From Acinetobacter sp. (GTDB lineage: Bacteria > Pseudomonadota > Gammaproteobacteria > Pseudomonadales > Moraxellaceae), in the NCBI GenBank assembly GCA_030152275.1, contig JASLHF010000243.1, forward strand, positions 1 through 20,496: DNA of 20,496 nt, written 5' to 3'. Below the pieces are notes generated by a model, which was given only the letters and a program-made list of their open reading frames with translations, had not been told where the DNA came from and did not search any database. Both the position numbers and the translations under genes were made by a program. This document shows positions 7,639 to 15,670 of the stretch, one piece after another; position 1 is the first letter of the stretch; every line of letters begins with the position of its first letter.

Positions 7639-8412
7639 TTACACCGCTAAAACATCCTGATGTTTGCTGTTGATGCCCAAATAGCTTTCAATAATTCTCG
7701 GATCTTCCACCAGATCACTGCCCTTGCCCTGCATCGACAGTTCCCCCATTTCTAGGACATAGGCGTAGTCTGCGAGCTTCAGCGCCGCACGGGCATTTTG
7801 CTCGACCAATAAAATGGAAACGCCATGAGCACGCAATTGGTCAATCACTTTAAAAATTTCGCGTGTAATTAACGGCGCCAAGCCTAAGCTGGGTTCATCC
7901 AGCATTAAAAGCTTTGGTTTGGCCATAAGCGCGCGGCCGACAGCCAGCATTTGACGCTCACCGCCAGATAGTGTTCCCGCCTGCTGGCTATGCCTCTCTC
8001 TTAAACGCGGAAAAATATCATAGACCTCGTCCAAAGTTTGCTTCAGCTGGCGATCTCCCTGACGGTAACGCTGAAAAGCCCCAAGCATCAGATTGTCTTC
8101 AATACTCATCGAGCTGAACAGCTCACGCTTTTCCGGAACCAGCCCCAGCCCTCTTACCACCATGCGCTCTACTTGCGGACACTGGTCAATCTGGCCATCA
8201 AACTCCACATTGCCCTTGGAGCCGAGCAATCCCATAATGGCAGACAATAACGTGGTTTTACCCGCACCATTAGGACCTACCACAGAAACAATCTGCCCCT
8301 CATTGACACGCATATTAAAACCCGTCAAAGCTTCAACTTTGCCATAAGCGACACTGAGATTAGAGATTTCCAGTAAAGCCTTTCCTTGACCATTCTTGCT
8401 GACATCACTCAT
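7639..8412 (-). CDS. livF: Liv-type ABC transporter ATPase (LivF)
   Basis: 257 residues, cytoplasmic ATPase of a branched-chain amino-acid type (HAAT) importer. Walker A GPNGAGKT at 46-53, Q-loop region with LVPEKRELFSSMS near 91-103 (a LivF hallmark), signature LSGGERQ at 148-154, Walker B LLMLDEP at 168-174, and the switch His region replaced by the usual LLVEQNA. A strong TTGGAGG site lies 6 bases before ATG. The ATG overlaps the stop of the fused permease-ATPase gene by four bases. The name reflects the family; the substrate may be another amino acid, amide or aromatic acid rather than leucine. Confidence 0.9.
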   Translation of the reverse strand: MSDVSKNGQGKALLEISNLSVAYGKVEALTGFNMRVNEGQIVSVVGPNGAGKTTLLSAIMGLLGSKGNVEFDGQIDQCPQVERMVVRGLGLVPEKRELFSSMSIEDNLMLGAFQRYRQGDRQLKQTLDEVYDIFPRLRERHSQQAGTLSGGERQMLAVGRALMAKPKLLMLDEPSLGLAPLITREIFKVIDQLRAHGVSILLVEQNARAALKLADYAYVLEMGELSMQGKGSDLVEDPRIIESYLGINSKHQDVLAV

Positions 8413-10211
8413 GCTGCACCTCCAAGGTATGCTTCCAGCACCGCTGCATTTTTTTGTATGTCCTCTGGCAAACCTTCTGCAATTTTTTGGCCGAATTCCA
8501 TCACCACAATGCGGTCTGCTAAATTCATTACAAAATCCATGTCATGTTCAACCAGTAAAATTGCCATGCCTTGCGCTCTTAACTTCGCTAATAAATCGGC
8601 TAGCGCCTGCTTTTCCTTCAAGCGTAAACCTGCTGCCGGTTCATCCAGCAAAAGCAAGCTTGGACTGGCGCATAAAGCACGGGCAATTTCCAAAATACGC
8701 TGCTGCCCCAAAGCCAGACTGCCCGCTTCGGTATACAGATAATCACCTAAACCAACACGTTCGAGCTGAGTCTTGGCTTCATTTAACAAGATATTTTCTT
8801 CTTCGCGGTCCAGATAGAACATAGAAGAAAAAACACCTTTTTCACCGCGCAAATGCGTTCCAATGGCAGTGTTTTCCAGTACCGTCATTTCTGGCAAAAT
8901 TTTGACATGCTGGAAGGTCCGGCTCAGCCCTAATTTGGCAATTTCACGCGATGGGATTCCATTAATCTTTTGCCCCTTAAACATAACTTCACCGCTGGTT
9001 GGTTCATCCACACCCGAAATTTGGTTGAACATGGTGCTTTTTCCTGCGCCATTAGGGCCAATCAGCGCTAAGATTTCACCTGCATGAATAGTCAAACTCA
9101 TGTCATTATTCGCAACTAGACCGCCAAATTTTTTGGTGACATTTTTAGCTTCGAGGATTACGCTGCCTGGTTCGGTTAATGACTGCATGGCTAATGGTTC
9201 TGCAACAGGCTGTATTTTGGGATGAATATCCACTGGTTTAAATTTGGCTGGGACCAATTTTGTAATAAATGACCAAAGACCCGCTGGCGCTTTTTGCATC
9301 AAAAGAATAATAATGAGGCCAAATACAATGGTTTCATAATGCCCTTCTGCGCCAAAGATTATCGGCAGGAAATCCTGCAGCCACTGGCGAACCATAGTGA
9401 AAATACCCGCGCCTAAAATTGCGCCCCAAATACTGCCCACACCGCCTAATAGCGCCATAAACAGATAATCAATACCCATTTGCAGGCCAAACGGCGTCGG
9501 GTTAATAAAGCTTTGCGTGTGAGCGTAAAGCCAGCCGGAAACTGAGGCGAAGACCGAAGCAATGATGAATACAATCATTTTGGAACGGAAGGTATTCACA
9601 CCCATAGATTCCGCCATGACTTGCCCGCCTTTCAGGGCACGCATGGCGCGTCCTTCACGTGAATTGAGCAGATTTTTTGTAATCACAATAGCCGCAAATA
9701 AGATCAGCCAAATGAGATAATACATTTTACCGCCGGTATCAAAGGCATAACCTGCAATCGAAATATTGGGAATGTTGGATATGCCAGAGTGGCCGCCTAA
9801 AGACTCAATGGTCGAGAAAAAATAATATAGTGAAATGCCCCAAGCAATGGTTCCTAAAGGCAAATAATGCCCTGACAGCTTAAGGGTCAGGCCACCAACC
9901 AATACCGCAGAACACAAGGTAATGATAATACCCAGCAACAGGCCGAACCACGGATTTCCTCCGGTCCATGCCAGAAAGCTTGGCAGCTGTTCAGTCACAG
10001 TCAGATAAGCTGTTGCATAAGCGCCAATGCCGACCAGCGCCGCCTGCCCAAAACTGGTCATTCCCCCCACACCGGTTACTAAAACCAAACCCAGCACAAC
10101 CAAAGCATTTAAACCGATATAATTCAGCAAAGTCACTTGATAAGTCGGCAGGAAAACAGGACTGATTAAGACAATACCGACAAAAATTAAAAATAAGTAT
10201 TTAGATTTCAT
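8409..10211 (-). CDS. LivM-LivG fusion: permease plus ATPase of a Liv-type importer
   Basis: 600 residues in one frame. Residues 1-315 are a LivM-type inner-membrane permease with many hydrophobic helices and the conserved GGMTSFGQAALVGIGAY (49-65) and MALLGGVGSIWGAILGAG (252-269). A Pro-rich linker around 320-345 leads into a LivG ATPase: Walker A GPNGAGKS (385-392), LSRTFQHVKILPEMTVLEN (429-447), signature region LALGQQR (499-505) and Walker B LLLLDEP (519-525). LivM and LivG are separate genes in Escherichia coli; fusions are known in this transporter class. Start: GAGGAGG just upstream of ATG. It overlaps LivH and LivF by four bases each side, so one mRNA and fixed stoichiometry are expected. 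Confidence 0.9.
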   Translation of the reverse strand: MKSKYLFLIFVGIVLISPVFLPTYQVTLLNYIGLNALVVLGLVLVTGVGGMTSFGQAALVGIGAYATAYLTVTEQLPSFLAWTGGNPWFGLLLGIIITLCSAVLVGGLTLKLSGHYLPLGTIAWGISLYYFFSTIESLGGHSGISNIPNISIAGYAFDTGGKMYYLIWLILFAAIVITKNLLNSREGRAMRALKGGQVMAESMGVNTFRSKMIVFIIASVFASVSGWLYAHTQSFINPTPFGLQMGIDYLFMALLGGVGSIWGAILGAGIFTMVRQWLQDFLPIIFGAEGHYETIVFGLIIILLMQKAPAGLWSFITKLVPAKFKPVDIHPKIQPVAEPLAMQSLTEPGSVILEAKNVTKKFGGLVANNDMSLTIHAGEILALIGPNGAGKSTMFNQISGVDEPTSGEVMFKGQKINGIPSREIAKLGLSRTFQHVKILPEMTVLENTAIGTHLRGEKGVFSSMFYLDREEENILLNEAKTQLERVGLGDYLYTEAGSLALGQQRILEIARALCASPSLLLLDEPAAGLRLKEKQALADLLAKLRAQGMAILLVEHDMDFVMNLADRIVVMEFGQKIAEGLPEDIQKNAAVLEAYLGGAA

Positions 10212-11245
10212 TCCTCGTCCTCCTCTACATGGCGTGTTGTTAAGGATTTCCAGAGTAAAAATGGAATAATGAGTGTGAACACAATAATTTCCTTGTAATC
10301 ACTGGCCCAAAACATAGAGAACGACTCAATAACACCCACTGTCACCGCGCCAATTGCAGCAACAGGAAAACTGATCAGGCCGCCAATAATGGCTCCCACA
10401 AATCCTTTTAAGCTTAAGATAAAACCGGAGTCATAATATAGCGTAGTCACCGGGGCAATCAGAATGCCCGAAAGCGCGCCAATAAATGCCGCCATAAAAA
10501 ATGTTAATTTTCCAGCAAATATTGGAGAAATCCCCATCAGCTGCGCACCGATCCGATTGACGGCAGTCGCATGCAAGGCTTTGCCATATAGGGTTTTTTC
10601 AAAGAAGTACCACAATACAAAGATCATGATAAAGAAAGCAGCAATAATCACTAAGGTTTGGCTATTGACCACTAGACGGCCAAAATTAAACGTTGCATCA
10701 CTGAATGATTGAGTTTGCGCGCCATTTGGACCAAAAATTACCAGGCCTAAGCCAACCAAAACCACATGCACAGCAATGGAAACAATCAATAAAACCAGCG
10801 GTTTTGCCGTCACAAGCGGCTGAAAAAAAGTACGATAAATCTGCGGTCCTAATGGAATAATCGCGGCTAAGGTTAATAAAATTTGTCCCCACATCGGCAG
10901 CTCTGCAAGCGGCAACCGATACATAGCCAGCAATAACAGCCCAATATAAATCGCGCTTCCAATAAATATCTTACTGTTAAAACTGCTCTTGTATCTGAGC
11001 TTGGCATACACATCCAATAAGGCATTGATGACAAAAAATGCAGCAACCAGCCAAACAATTAAACTCGGGGTACCAGCCTGAATCGATGCCAACGTGAGTG
11101 CACCAAAAACTGCAAATTCACCTAAAGGGATTAATAATATTCGTGTGACTGTAAACACTAAAATAATGCACAATGCTAATAAGGCATAAATTGCGCCACT
11201 GGTCACTCCATCCTGTGTAAGAACCAACGCAATATCTAAATCCAT
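10208..11245 (-). CDS. livH: Liv-type ABC transporter permease (LivH), extended form
   Basis: 345 residues, longer than the usual LivH of roughly 290-310. The N-terminal DGVTSGAIYALLALCIILVF and the C-terminal AVNRIGAQLMGISPIFAGKLTFFMAAFIGALSGIL match LivH. Between about residues 70 and 145 there is additional hydrophobic sequence (including AIYIGLLLLAMYRLPLAELP) that probably adds membrane helices. It forms the inner-membrane pore together with the LivM half of the next gene. A GGGAAG stretch precedes the ATG. Its stop overlaps the next gene by four bases. About 90 bases, with a hairpin, separate it from the binding-protein gene upstream. Confidence 0.87.
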   Translation of the reverse strand: MDLDIALVLTQDGVTSGAIYALLALCIILVFTVTRILLIPLGEFAVFGALTLASIQAGTPSLIVWLVAAFFVINALLDVYAKLRYKSSFNSKIFIGSAIYIGLLLLAMYRLPLAELPMWGQILLTLAAIIPLGPQIYRTFFQPLVTAKPLVLLIVSIAVHVVLVGLGLVIFGPNGAQTQSFSDATFNFGRLVVNSQTLVIIAAFFIMIFVLWYFFEKTLYGKALHATAVNRIGAQLMGISPIFAGKLTFFMAAFIGALSGILIAPVTTLYYDSGFILSLKGFVGAIIGGLISFPVAAIGAVTVGVIESFSMFWASDYKEIIVFTLIIPFLLWKSLTTRHVEEDEE

Positions 11246-11285
11246 AACTTCTTCCCGCCTTTCCTGAGGGTGAGTGCGCCTTAGA

Positions 11286-11304
11286 GCGGCACCATAAGTA
11301 CCGC
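11286..11304 (-). promoter_or_regulatory. Intercistronic hairpin between binding-protein and permease genes
   Basis: On the minus-strand RNA, GCGGUAC and GUGCCGC pair over seven positions (one U-G) around a 5-base loop, with no U-tract. GC-rich hairpins placed after a periplasmic binding-protein gene commonly protect the upstream message from 3' decay, giving more binding protein than permease. That role is inferred from position. Confidence 0.45.
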
Positions 11305-11336
11305 CCTAATCGCTGAACTGCTTAAATTTCTCAGGT

Positions 11337-12479
11337 TTATTTCAAGAGCTTCCACTGCCCATTTTTCACAATAATCATTTCACGGCCACGTTTATCAAAT
11401 CCGCTATGGTCTGTTGGGCTCATATTGTAGACGCCTTGCGTACCTGCGACTTCTTTGGTGGTTTCTAAAGCATTGCGCAGCGCTTCACGGAATTGCACCG
11501 TACCGGGCTTGGCTGTTTTCAAAGCAACCGGCACCGCTTTTTCTAGCAAGATACCCGCATCGTAGACATTTGCCCCAAACGTTGCAGGCGTTTGTTTATA
11601 TTTCGCTTTATAAGCATTGATATATTTTGACGCCACGGCTTTAGAGGGATGGCTATTTGGAATTTCGTTAATAACTAACATCAAACTGGCCGCTAAGATA
11701 GTATTTTCAACTTTCTTTCCGCCTAAAGTCAGGAACTGATCCAATGCAGCGCCATGGGTCTGGTAGATCTGACCGCGGTAGCCTCGGTCAAATAATGCCG
11801 CTTGTGGCGGAACAGCTGCGCTTCCTGGCGCAGCAACTAAGATAGCTTGCGGCTTTTTACTGATCAGCTTCAGCGCTTGGCCGGTTAATGAGGTATCTTG
11901 ACGCTGGAAAGTTTCTTGCGCCACCACCTGAATGCCATGCTTTTTAGCTAAAGCGCTGACTACCTTGCCCCAGTTTTCACCATACGGATCGGCTGTGCCA
12001 ATGAATCCAAGCGTTTTAAATTTACGCTTGACCATGTCCTGAATCAGCGCTTCGGCAATAATGTCATCATTCTGAGTGGTCTTGAATACCCATTTTTTCT
12101 GAGGATTCATCGGTATAACAATAGATGCTGTACCAACCGGCGCCAATAGCGGCACCTGCGCTTTTGCCACAGTTGCAATTACAGCAGATGCATTTGGCGA
12201 TCCTGACGGCCCAATGATGGCATCCACGTTATTTTCTTTGATTAATTTCTCTACCGCTTTAACCGATGCAGTTGGATCACTGGCATCATCCAGTGAAATG
12301 TAGTGTACATTTTCATTGCCGATTTTTTTAGGCAGCAAATCAATCGTATTCTTTTGCGGAATCCCAACCATAGCGATTGGACCTGATGATGAGGTAATCA
12401 CACCTACTTTAATATCGGCTTGCGCATAAATAGAGGCCGCCAATACGCTGGTTGCACATACAATTTTTTTTAAGTTCAT
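11337..12479 (-). CDS. Periplasmic substrate-binding protein of a Liv-type importer
   Basis: 380 residues. Residues 1-21 are a Sec signal peptide (MNLKK, hydrophobic core, AQA cleavage site before DIKVGVITS). The mature part is a type I periplasmic binding protein of the LivJ/LivK class: SSSGPIAMVG near the start, ASVKAVEKLI and VDAIIGPSGSPNASAV in the first lobe, GFIGTADPYGENWG in the second. It captures the substrate in the periplasm and delivers it to the LivH/LivM pore. Ribosome site GAGGAG lies close before ATG. It lies 43 bases after the porin gene. The binding pocket cannot be assigned to a substrate by eye. Confidence 0.9.
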   Translation of the reverse strand: MNLKKIVCATSVLAASIYAQADIKVGVITSSSGPIAMVGIPQKNTIDLLPKKIGNENVHYISLDDASDPTASVKAVEKLIKENNVDAIIGPSGSPNASAVIATVAKAQVPLLAPVGTASIVIPMNPQKKWVFKTTQNDDIIAEALIQDMVKRKFKTLGFIGTADPYGENWGKVVSALAKKHGIQVVAQETFQRQDTSLTGQALKLISKKPQAILVAAPGSAAVPPQAALFDRGYRGQIYQTHGAALDQFLTLGGKKVENTILAASLMLVINEIPNSHPSKAVASKYINAYKAKYKQTPATFGANVYDAGILLEKAVPVALKTAKPGTVQFREALRNALETTKEVAGTQGVYNMSPTDHSGFDKRGREMIIVKNGQWKLLK

Positions 12480-12522
12480 TATTTTCTCCTCGTTATTCCT
12501 TTAACTGCTGCTTTAAATCTGC

Positions 12523-13758
12523 TTAAAATTTAAAGCTATAGGTGGTAATGATTCGATTCTCTACGAAATCATTGCCTTCACTGTAACCAGCTCCGTATTT
12601 GGTTGTGGTGTCAATATAACGCCACTCCACACCAAGCCCTTTCAGTTTTCCTTCTGGAACGGTATATCCCAAAATAAAGTTTGCTTCTGTTTCTTTATTA
12701 TCTGACAAGCCTGGACGTTCAATATTGGTGCCATATAAATAGCGCAATGTCGCACGCAGTCCAGGCGCACCTATTTCTTTAAAATCATATGAATATAAAG
12801 CATGGTAGGTCAGCTCTTCAGGTTTGATAAAACCTAAAGTTGACCATGTATGCAAAAATGGCTGCGGTGCGTAACCATCAAAGGTTGGAAAATTGCTGTC
12901 GCCTTTATTTTTTTGCACGCCTGCAGCAAATGAATGCGGGCCATTGGCAAGGTTAGCCTGAACGCCAAAAGTTTGGCTGTCAATCTTGCCATAGTACGCA
13001 TCGCCGTCTTCACTGTTATGAAAATAACGCGCATCCAATTTCAGCTTACTTGAACCTACTTTCGTATTGTAGGATGCATTTAAATAATGCTGCTGATAAA
13101 TGTCTTCAAGCTGTCCAAACCAATAAGCGCCTGAGATTGCAGGGCTGAAGTTATAATCAAAACCAGCATAGTTCAGGCCATCGCTTTCCATTCTTGGCTT
13201 GCCCGGCGCAAACAGGCTGAGTTTTTCAAACTCGTCATCGTTACGCGCATTAATATGCGTGATGCGGCCCAAAGACAGTTTTAAGTTATCTACAGATTTA
13301 TTTTCAAATGCAACACCTGCATATGTAGTGACCAATTGACGGGAATCATCAATAAAAGCAACCGGCGTACGCGGCGACAGCTCACCAATCAATAATTCAG
13401 AGTCTTTATATTTCAGTTTGAGGGTCGCGCCAAATTTATTGTAGCTGCGCTCCTGTTTATTGCTTACAAGGTCAAAAGGTAAAACAGTATCCGGTCTTTC
13501 AGCATGATGATCTGATAAGCGCAAGGCATAGCTGGAAGTCACATCCAAGCCGACTTGTACTGGAGTGTCTGTATAGCCTGAACTGAATTTAAGTCCTAAA
13601 CCCTGTGACCAGCTCCCCACATCTGGAACAGTTGAATTATTACGGTCCATAAAAAAATTTCTAAAATTTAATGTGGTTTGGCTGTCTTTCACAAAATCAG
13701 CATAAACCGCCCCATTACAACAAACAGCCAATAATGCCAATGCTGGTATTTTTTTCAT
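12523..13758 (-). CDS. OprD-family outer-membrane porin
   Basis: 411 residues. Signal peptide 1-20 (MKKIPALALLAVCCNGAVYA, then DFVKD). The mature protein begins DSQTTLNFRNFFMDRN, the standard OprD/OccD start, and has SWSQGLGLKFSSGYTDTPVQVG, GELSPRTPVAFIDDSRQLVTTYAG and many alternating strands. It ends in aromatic …TTYSFKF with a terminal Phe, as needed for barrel assembly. Members are substrate-specific channels for basic amino acids or carboxylates. It is first in the transport operon, with AAGGA 6 bases before ATG, so outer-membrane entry is co-expressed with the ABC importer. This is a strong context hint for a small charged substrate. Confidence 0.92.
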   Translation of the reverse strand: MKKIPALALLAVCCNGAVYADFVKDSQTTLNFRNFFMDRNNSTVPDVGSWSQGLGLKFSSGYTDTPVQVGLDVTSSYALRLSDHHAERPDTVLPFDLVSNKQERSYNKFGATLKLKYKDSELLIGELSPRTPVAFIDDSRQLVTTYAGVAFENKSVDNLKLSLGRITHINARNDDEFEKLSLFAPGKPRMESDGLNYAGFDYNFSPAISGAYWFGQLEDIYQQHYLNASYNTKVGSSKLKLDARYFHNSEDGDAYYGKIDSQTFGVQANLANGPHSFAAGVQKNKGDSNFPTFDGYAPQPFLHTWSTLGFIKPEELTYHALYSYDFKEIGAPGLRATLRYLYGTNIERPGLSDNKETEANFILGYTVPEGKLKGLGVEWRYIDTTTKYGAGYSEGNDFVENRIITTYSFKF

Positions 13759-13813
13759 GTAACGTCCTTTTACATAACAATTGAACTTTAAATCATCTCT
13801 AATTTTTTAAAAT

Positions 13814-13854
13814 ACAGTAAGCTAGCCCGTATTTTTCATGCCATCTCTTACTGT
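13814..13854. promoter_or_regulatory. Inverted repeat in the leader of the porin-transporter operon
   Basis: ACAGTAAG (13814-13821) and CTTACTGT (13847-13854) are perfect inverted copies separated by 25 bases, 55-96 bases upstream of the porin start codon. It could be a regulator operator or, in RNA, the base of a leader hairpin. Nothing distinguishes the two. Confidence 0.4.
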
Positions 13855-14218
13855 TGTTTTTGACTATACACCCCTAATACTTGTTTAATTCCATGGAAAT
13901 TTCAATATTATTTTAAGTATATTTATATACCTTAAATAGATTTTCCGCATTCGTAATGGAAATAAAACTTTGAATTGGGCTGCACTTGGCTTTGACAATC
14001 TCAATTCACAAAAAATAATTCTAAACAATTGTAAAATAAAATAAATTATCAATTTCTTGGGTTGATTTTTTCGTTTTAGAAATTCGTGCTAAATTTGGAG
14101 TTATATGATTAGAAAATCATGCTAATTCTACTGCTTTTTTTTATCCAGATTCTTTAATTTTTTGCGCATTATCTCAACCTAAAAACTCATGAAATATTGA
14201 ATAATAGGATTGAACTTA

Positions 14219-14335
14219 ATGAAATTTATTACGCAGACAGACACAAAAGAAAACGTGGTCAGCGCACGCGCACCACGCTTATTAAATTTAGCCCAAACCC
14301 TATTTAAATGTGAGAACAATTCATCATTCAGCTAG
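14219..14335 (+). CDS. Possible small protein or gene remnant, 38 residues
   Basis: ATG at 14219 with TAGGA 9 bases upstream, ending TAG at 14333-14335. The peptide starts MKFITQTDTKENVVSARAPR and is hydrophilic and basic in the middle, with no signal peptide or membrane segment. I do not recognise it. The GC-rich patch (GCGCACGCGCACCACGC) stands out from the AT-rich surroundings, which may mean a decayed fragment of a longer gene. Real but low-confidence. Confidence 0.25.
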   Translation: MKFITQTDTKENVVSARAPRLLNLAQTLFKCENNSSFS

Positions 14336-14491
14336 ATAATCTTCGTGTTTTAGTTCGAAAAATTTAGAGTGCGCCCAATCCTGACATACCAGTTCAGAAT
14401 TTCTAATCGCGATACAGCAATCTCGTTATAACGAACTGCTCTTTTCCAAGGATTGCACTGCTGCATTGGTTTTTTATGAGGAAATAAAAAT

Positions 14492-14533
14492 ATGCAGTCA
14501 CCACGACACCAACAAGAAACACCAAGCGAATAA
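14492..14533 (+). CDS. Possible leader peptide or truncated gene start, 13 residues
   Basis: ATG at 14492 is preceded by GAGG with a plausible 10-base spacing, yet the frame closes after 13 codons (MQSPRHQQETPSE). A good ribosome site on so short a frame suggests either a leader peptide or the 5' stump of a gene whose remainder was lost when the accessory DNA arrived. Neither can be shown. Confidence 0.15.
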   Translation: MQSPRHQQETPSE

Positions 14534-14632
14534 CTGACTATCTAATTGATGGAAAAACGGAAATATTAAGCGGCTTTAATGGCCAATTCCCCCGCTACTG
14601 TCATTATAGAATCAAATCCATTTGGCCATAAA

Positions 14633-14663
14633 AAAAGGTGAAATCATCATGATTTCACCTTTT
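14633..14663. terminator. Strong intrinsic terminator at the edge of the AT-rich region
   Basis: GGTGAAATCAT (14637-14647) and ATGATTTCACC (14649-14659) are perfect inverted copies around a single central base; in RNA the innermost pairs open to form the loop. The stem is flanked by A-runs and T-runs. On the minus strand it is followed by seven T, on the plus strand by four T. It insulates the reverse transcriptase locus from the left part. Confidence 0.75.
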
Positions 14664-14669
14664 AAAAAA

Positions 14670-14694
14670 TTTGGTAGGTATATCCACTACCAAA
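14670..14694. repeat. 8-base inverted repeat next to the terminator
   Basis: TTTGGTAG (14670-14677) and CTACCAAA (14687-14694) pair perfectly around a 9-base loop. It is only 6 bases from the terminator and at the point where the composition changes. It could be a recombination-site arm or a second RNA hairpin. No matching copy was found near the right end of the window. Confidence 0.4.
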
Positions 14695-14746
14695 ATAATC
14701 AACAAGATATTGTTTTTATTATATTTTTAAGATTTATCTTATCTAA

Positions 14747-14768
14747 TGATACAAATAGTGATACAAAC
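14747..14768. repeat. Short tandem repeat, 12-base period
   Basis: TGATACAAATAG at 14747-14758 is followed at once by TGATACAAAC at 14759-14768 (nine shared leading bases). Short direct repeats of this type occur in recombinase arm-sites and iterons. With only two units it may be chance. Confidence 0.35.
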
Positions 14769-14958
14769 TTACATGTACTACGATGAACTCTGAATTGTTT
14801 GCTCTCTGATGTGAGCAGGATAGTAAATCGCCATTAATCATGTATAAAAAACAATCTTACCTGTAGAAAAAAAAATGATTACGATTAAAACTAATAGATA
14901 GCAATACATATCAAATACTAAAAGTTACCATCTTCATAGATATATTACTCATAAGTAT

Positions 14959-14987
14959 TTAAATTTATTACAAATATGTAGTAGAAT
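14959..14987 (+). promoter_or_regulatory. Candidate promoter of the SLATT-RT operon
   Basis: TAGAAT (14982-14987) matches the -10 consensus at five of six positions; 17 bases upstream lies TTAAAT (14959-14964), a poor -35. It is about 57 bases before the SLATT start codon and is the best match seen in this stretch. The region is so AT-rich that chance matches are common. Confidence 0.3.
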
Positions 14988-15043
14988 GATCGATAAATTG
15001 TAAACAATAGAATTACCTATTTAAATTAAAGGCTAAACACTCT

Positions 15044-15670
15044 ATGACTACAAATAAAGAATACTGTGAAGAGTTAATTAAAGACATAAAAATTGTAGCT
15101 TATTCTCGATTTAACAAAGTTCGTAGGCTTAAACGTAATAATTATTTAGGTCTATTTGCCATCTCTGCCATCTCTATATCAATAATCGTCCTGTCAGTTA
15201 TTGAAAAAACTTATAACATTAAAACAATAAGTTTAATTCCCTTCACCAATCTAAATATTGATATTTGGATTTTTAGTATTTTATCTTCAATAATAATATT
15301 ATCAATTTCAATTGCACTTTCAACAATTAAAACCGATATTGAAATAGAAAAACTAAATAAAAGCGCTGTTAAATTAAATGAAATTAGAAGAATGATCGAA
15401 TTTAAAATACAACATGGTCAAGAGGATTATGAAAATTTATTTAATGAATATAATCAATGCATCAACTCTGATTTAATTAATCATGATGAAATAGATCATA
15501 AGATAAACAAATACTTAGTAAATAAAAAAGAAGGCAACTTAGAAAAGGCAAAATATTATTTTAGATTTTATATTACACAAAATATTAATTCTATATTTTT
15601 TGGAATTTTAATTTTACTGGCTTTATTTTCGTTCATATCAGCAGTAGCACAGGTTATCATAAAATGTTAA
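15044..15670 (+). CDS. SLATT-domain membrane protein (SLATT_5-like), putative effector
   Basis: 208 residues. An N-terminal basic helix with SRFNKVRRLKRNN leads into hydrophobic segments at about 34-54 and 72-93, the two-helix SLATT core. A charged helical region follows (IEIEKLNKSAVKLNEIRRMIEF, then NHDEIDHKINKYLVNKKEGN), and a third hydrophobic segment lies at 182-206. SLATT proteins are predicted pore-forming effectors in anti-phage systems, and one subgroup (SLATT_5) is known next to reverse transcriptases; the pattern here matches that subgroup. AAAGG lies 11 bases before ATG. The gene overlaps the first RT gene by 7 bases, so they form one operon. Unlike both RT genes it is fully open. 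A membrane-damaging role is inference. Confidence 0.8.
   Translation: MTTNKEYCEELIKDIKIVAYSRFNKVRRLKRNNYLGLFAISAISISIIVLSVIEKTYNIKTISLIPFTNLNIDIWIFSILSSIIILSISIALSTIKTDIEIEKLNKSAVKLNEIRRMIEFKIQHGQEDYENLFNEYNQCINSDLINHDEIDHKINKYLVNKKEGNLEKAKYYFRFYITQNINSIFFGILILLALFSFISAVAQVIIKC

Larger units (their letters stand above)
13759..15043. other. Long intergenic stretch joining the metabolic region and the accessory region
   Basis: No convincing gene in 1285 bases. The left part (13759 to about 14100) should hold the promoter and leader of the minus-strand porin operon and contains an inverted repeat. From 14219 to 14533 there are two tiny plus-strand ORFs with GC-richer patches that may be gene debris, plus the palindrome TCGTTATAACGA (14423-14434). 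ATGGCCAA (14579-14586) and TTGGCCAT (14622-14629) are inverted copies. Two hairpins and a tandem repeat follow (listed separately). After about 14660 the sequence becomes markedly AT-rich and stays so through the reverse transcriptase locus. No tRNA gene is visible. Confidence 0.7.

Noticed and set aside
8386..8824. Plus-strand open frames opposite the Liv transporter genes
   Set aside because: They are antisense shadows of strongly supported minus-strand ABC transporter genes, without ribosome sites or recognisable domains.
13985..14020. TTGACA at about 13992 as a plus-strand promoter
   Set aside because: No acceptable -10 hexamer occurs at 16-18 bases, and no convincing plus-strand gene follows.
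13759..15043. CRISPR array or tRNA attachment site in the long intergenic stretch
   Set aside because: Only a two-unit 12-base repeat is present, with no regularly spaced repeats, and no tRNA cloverleaf could be found.
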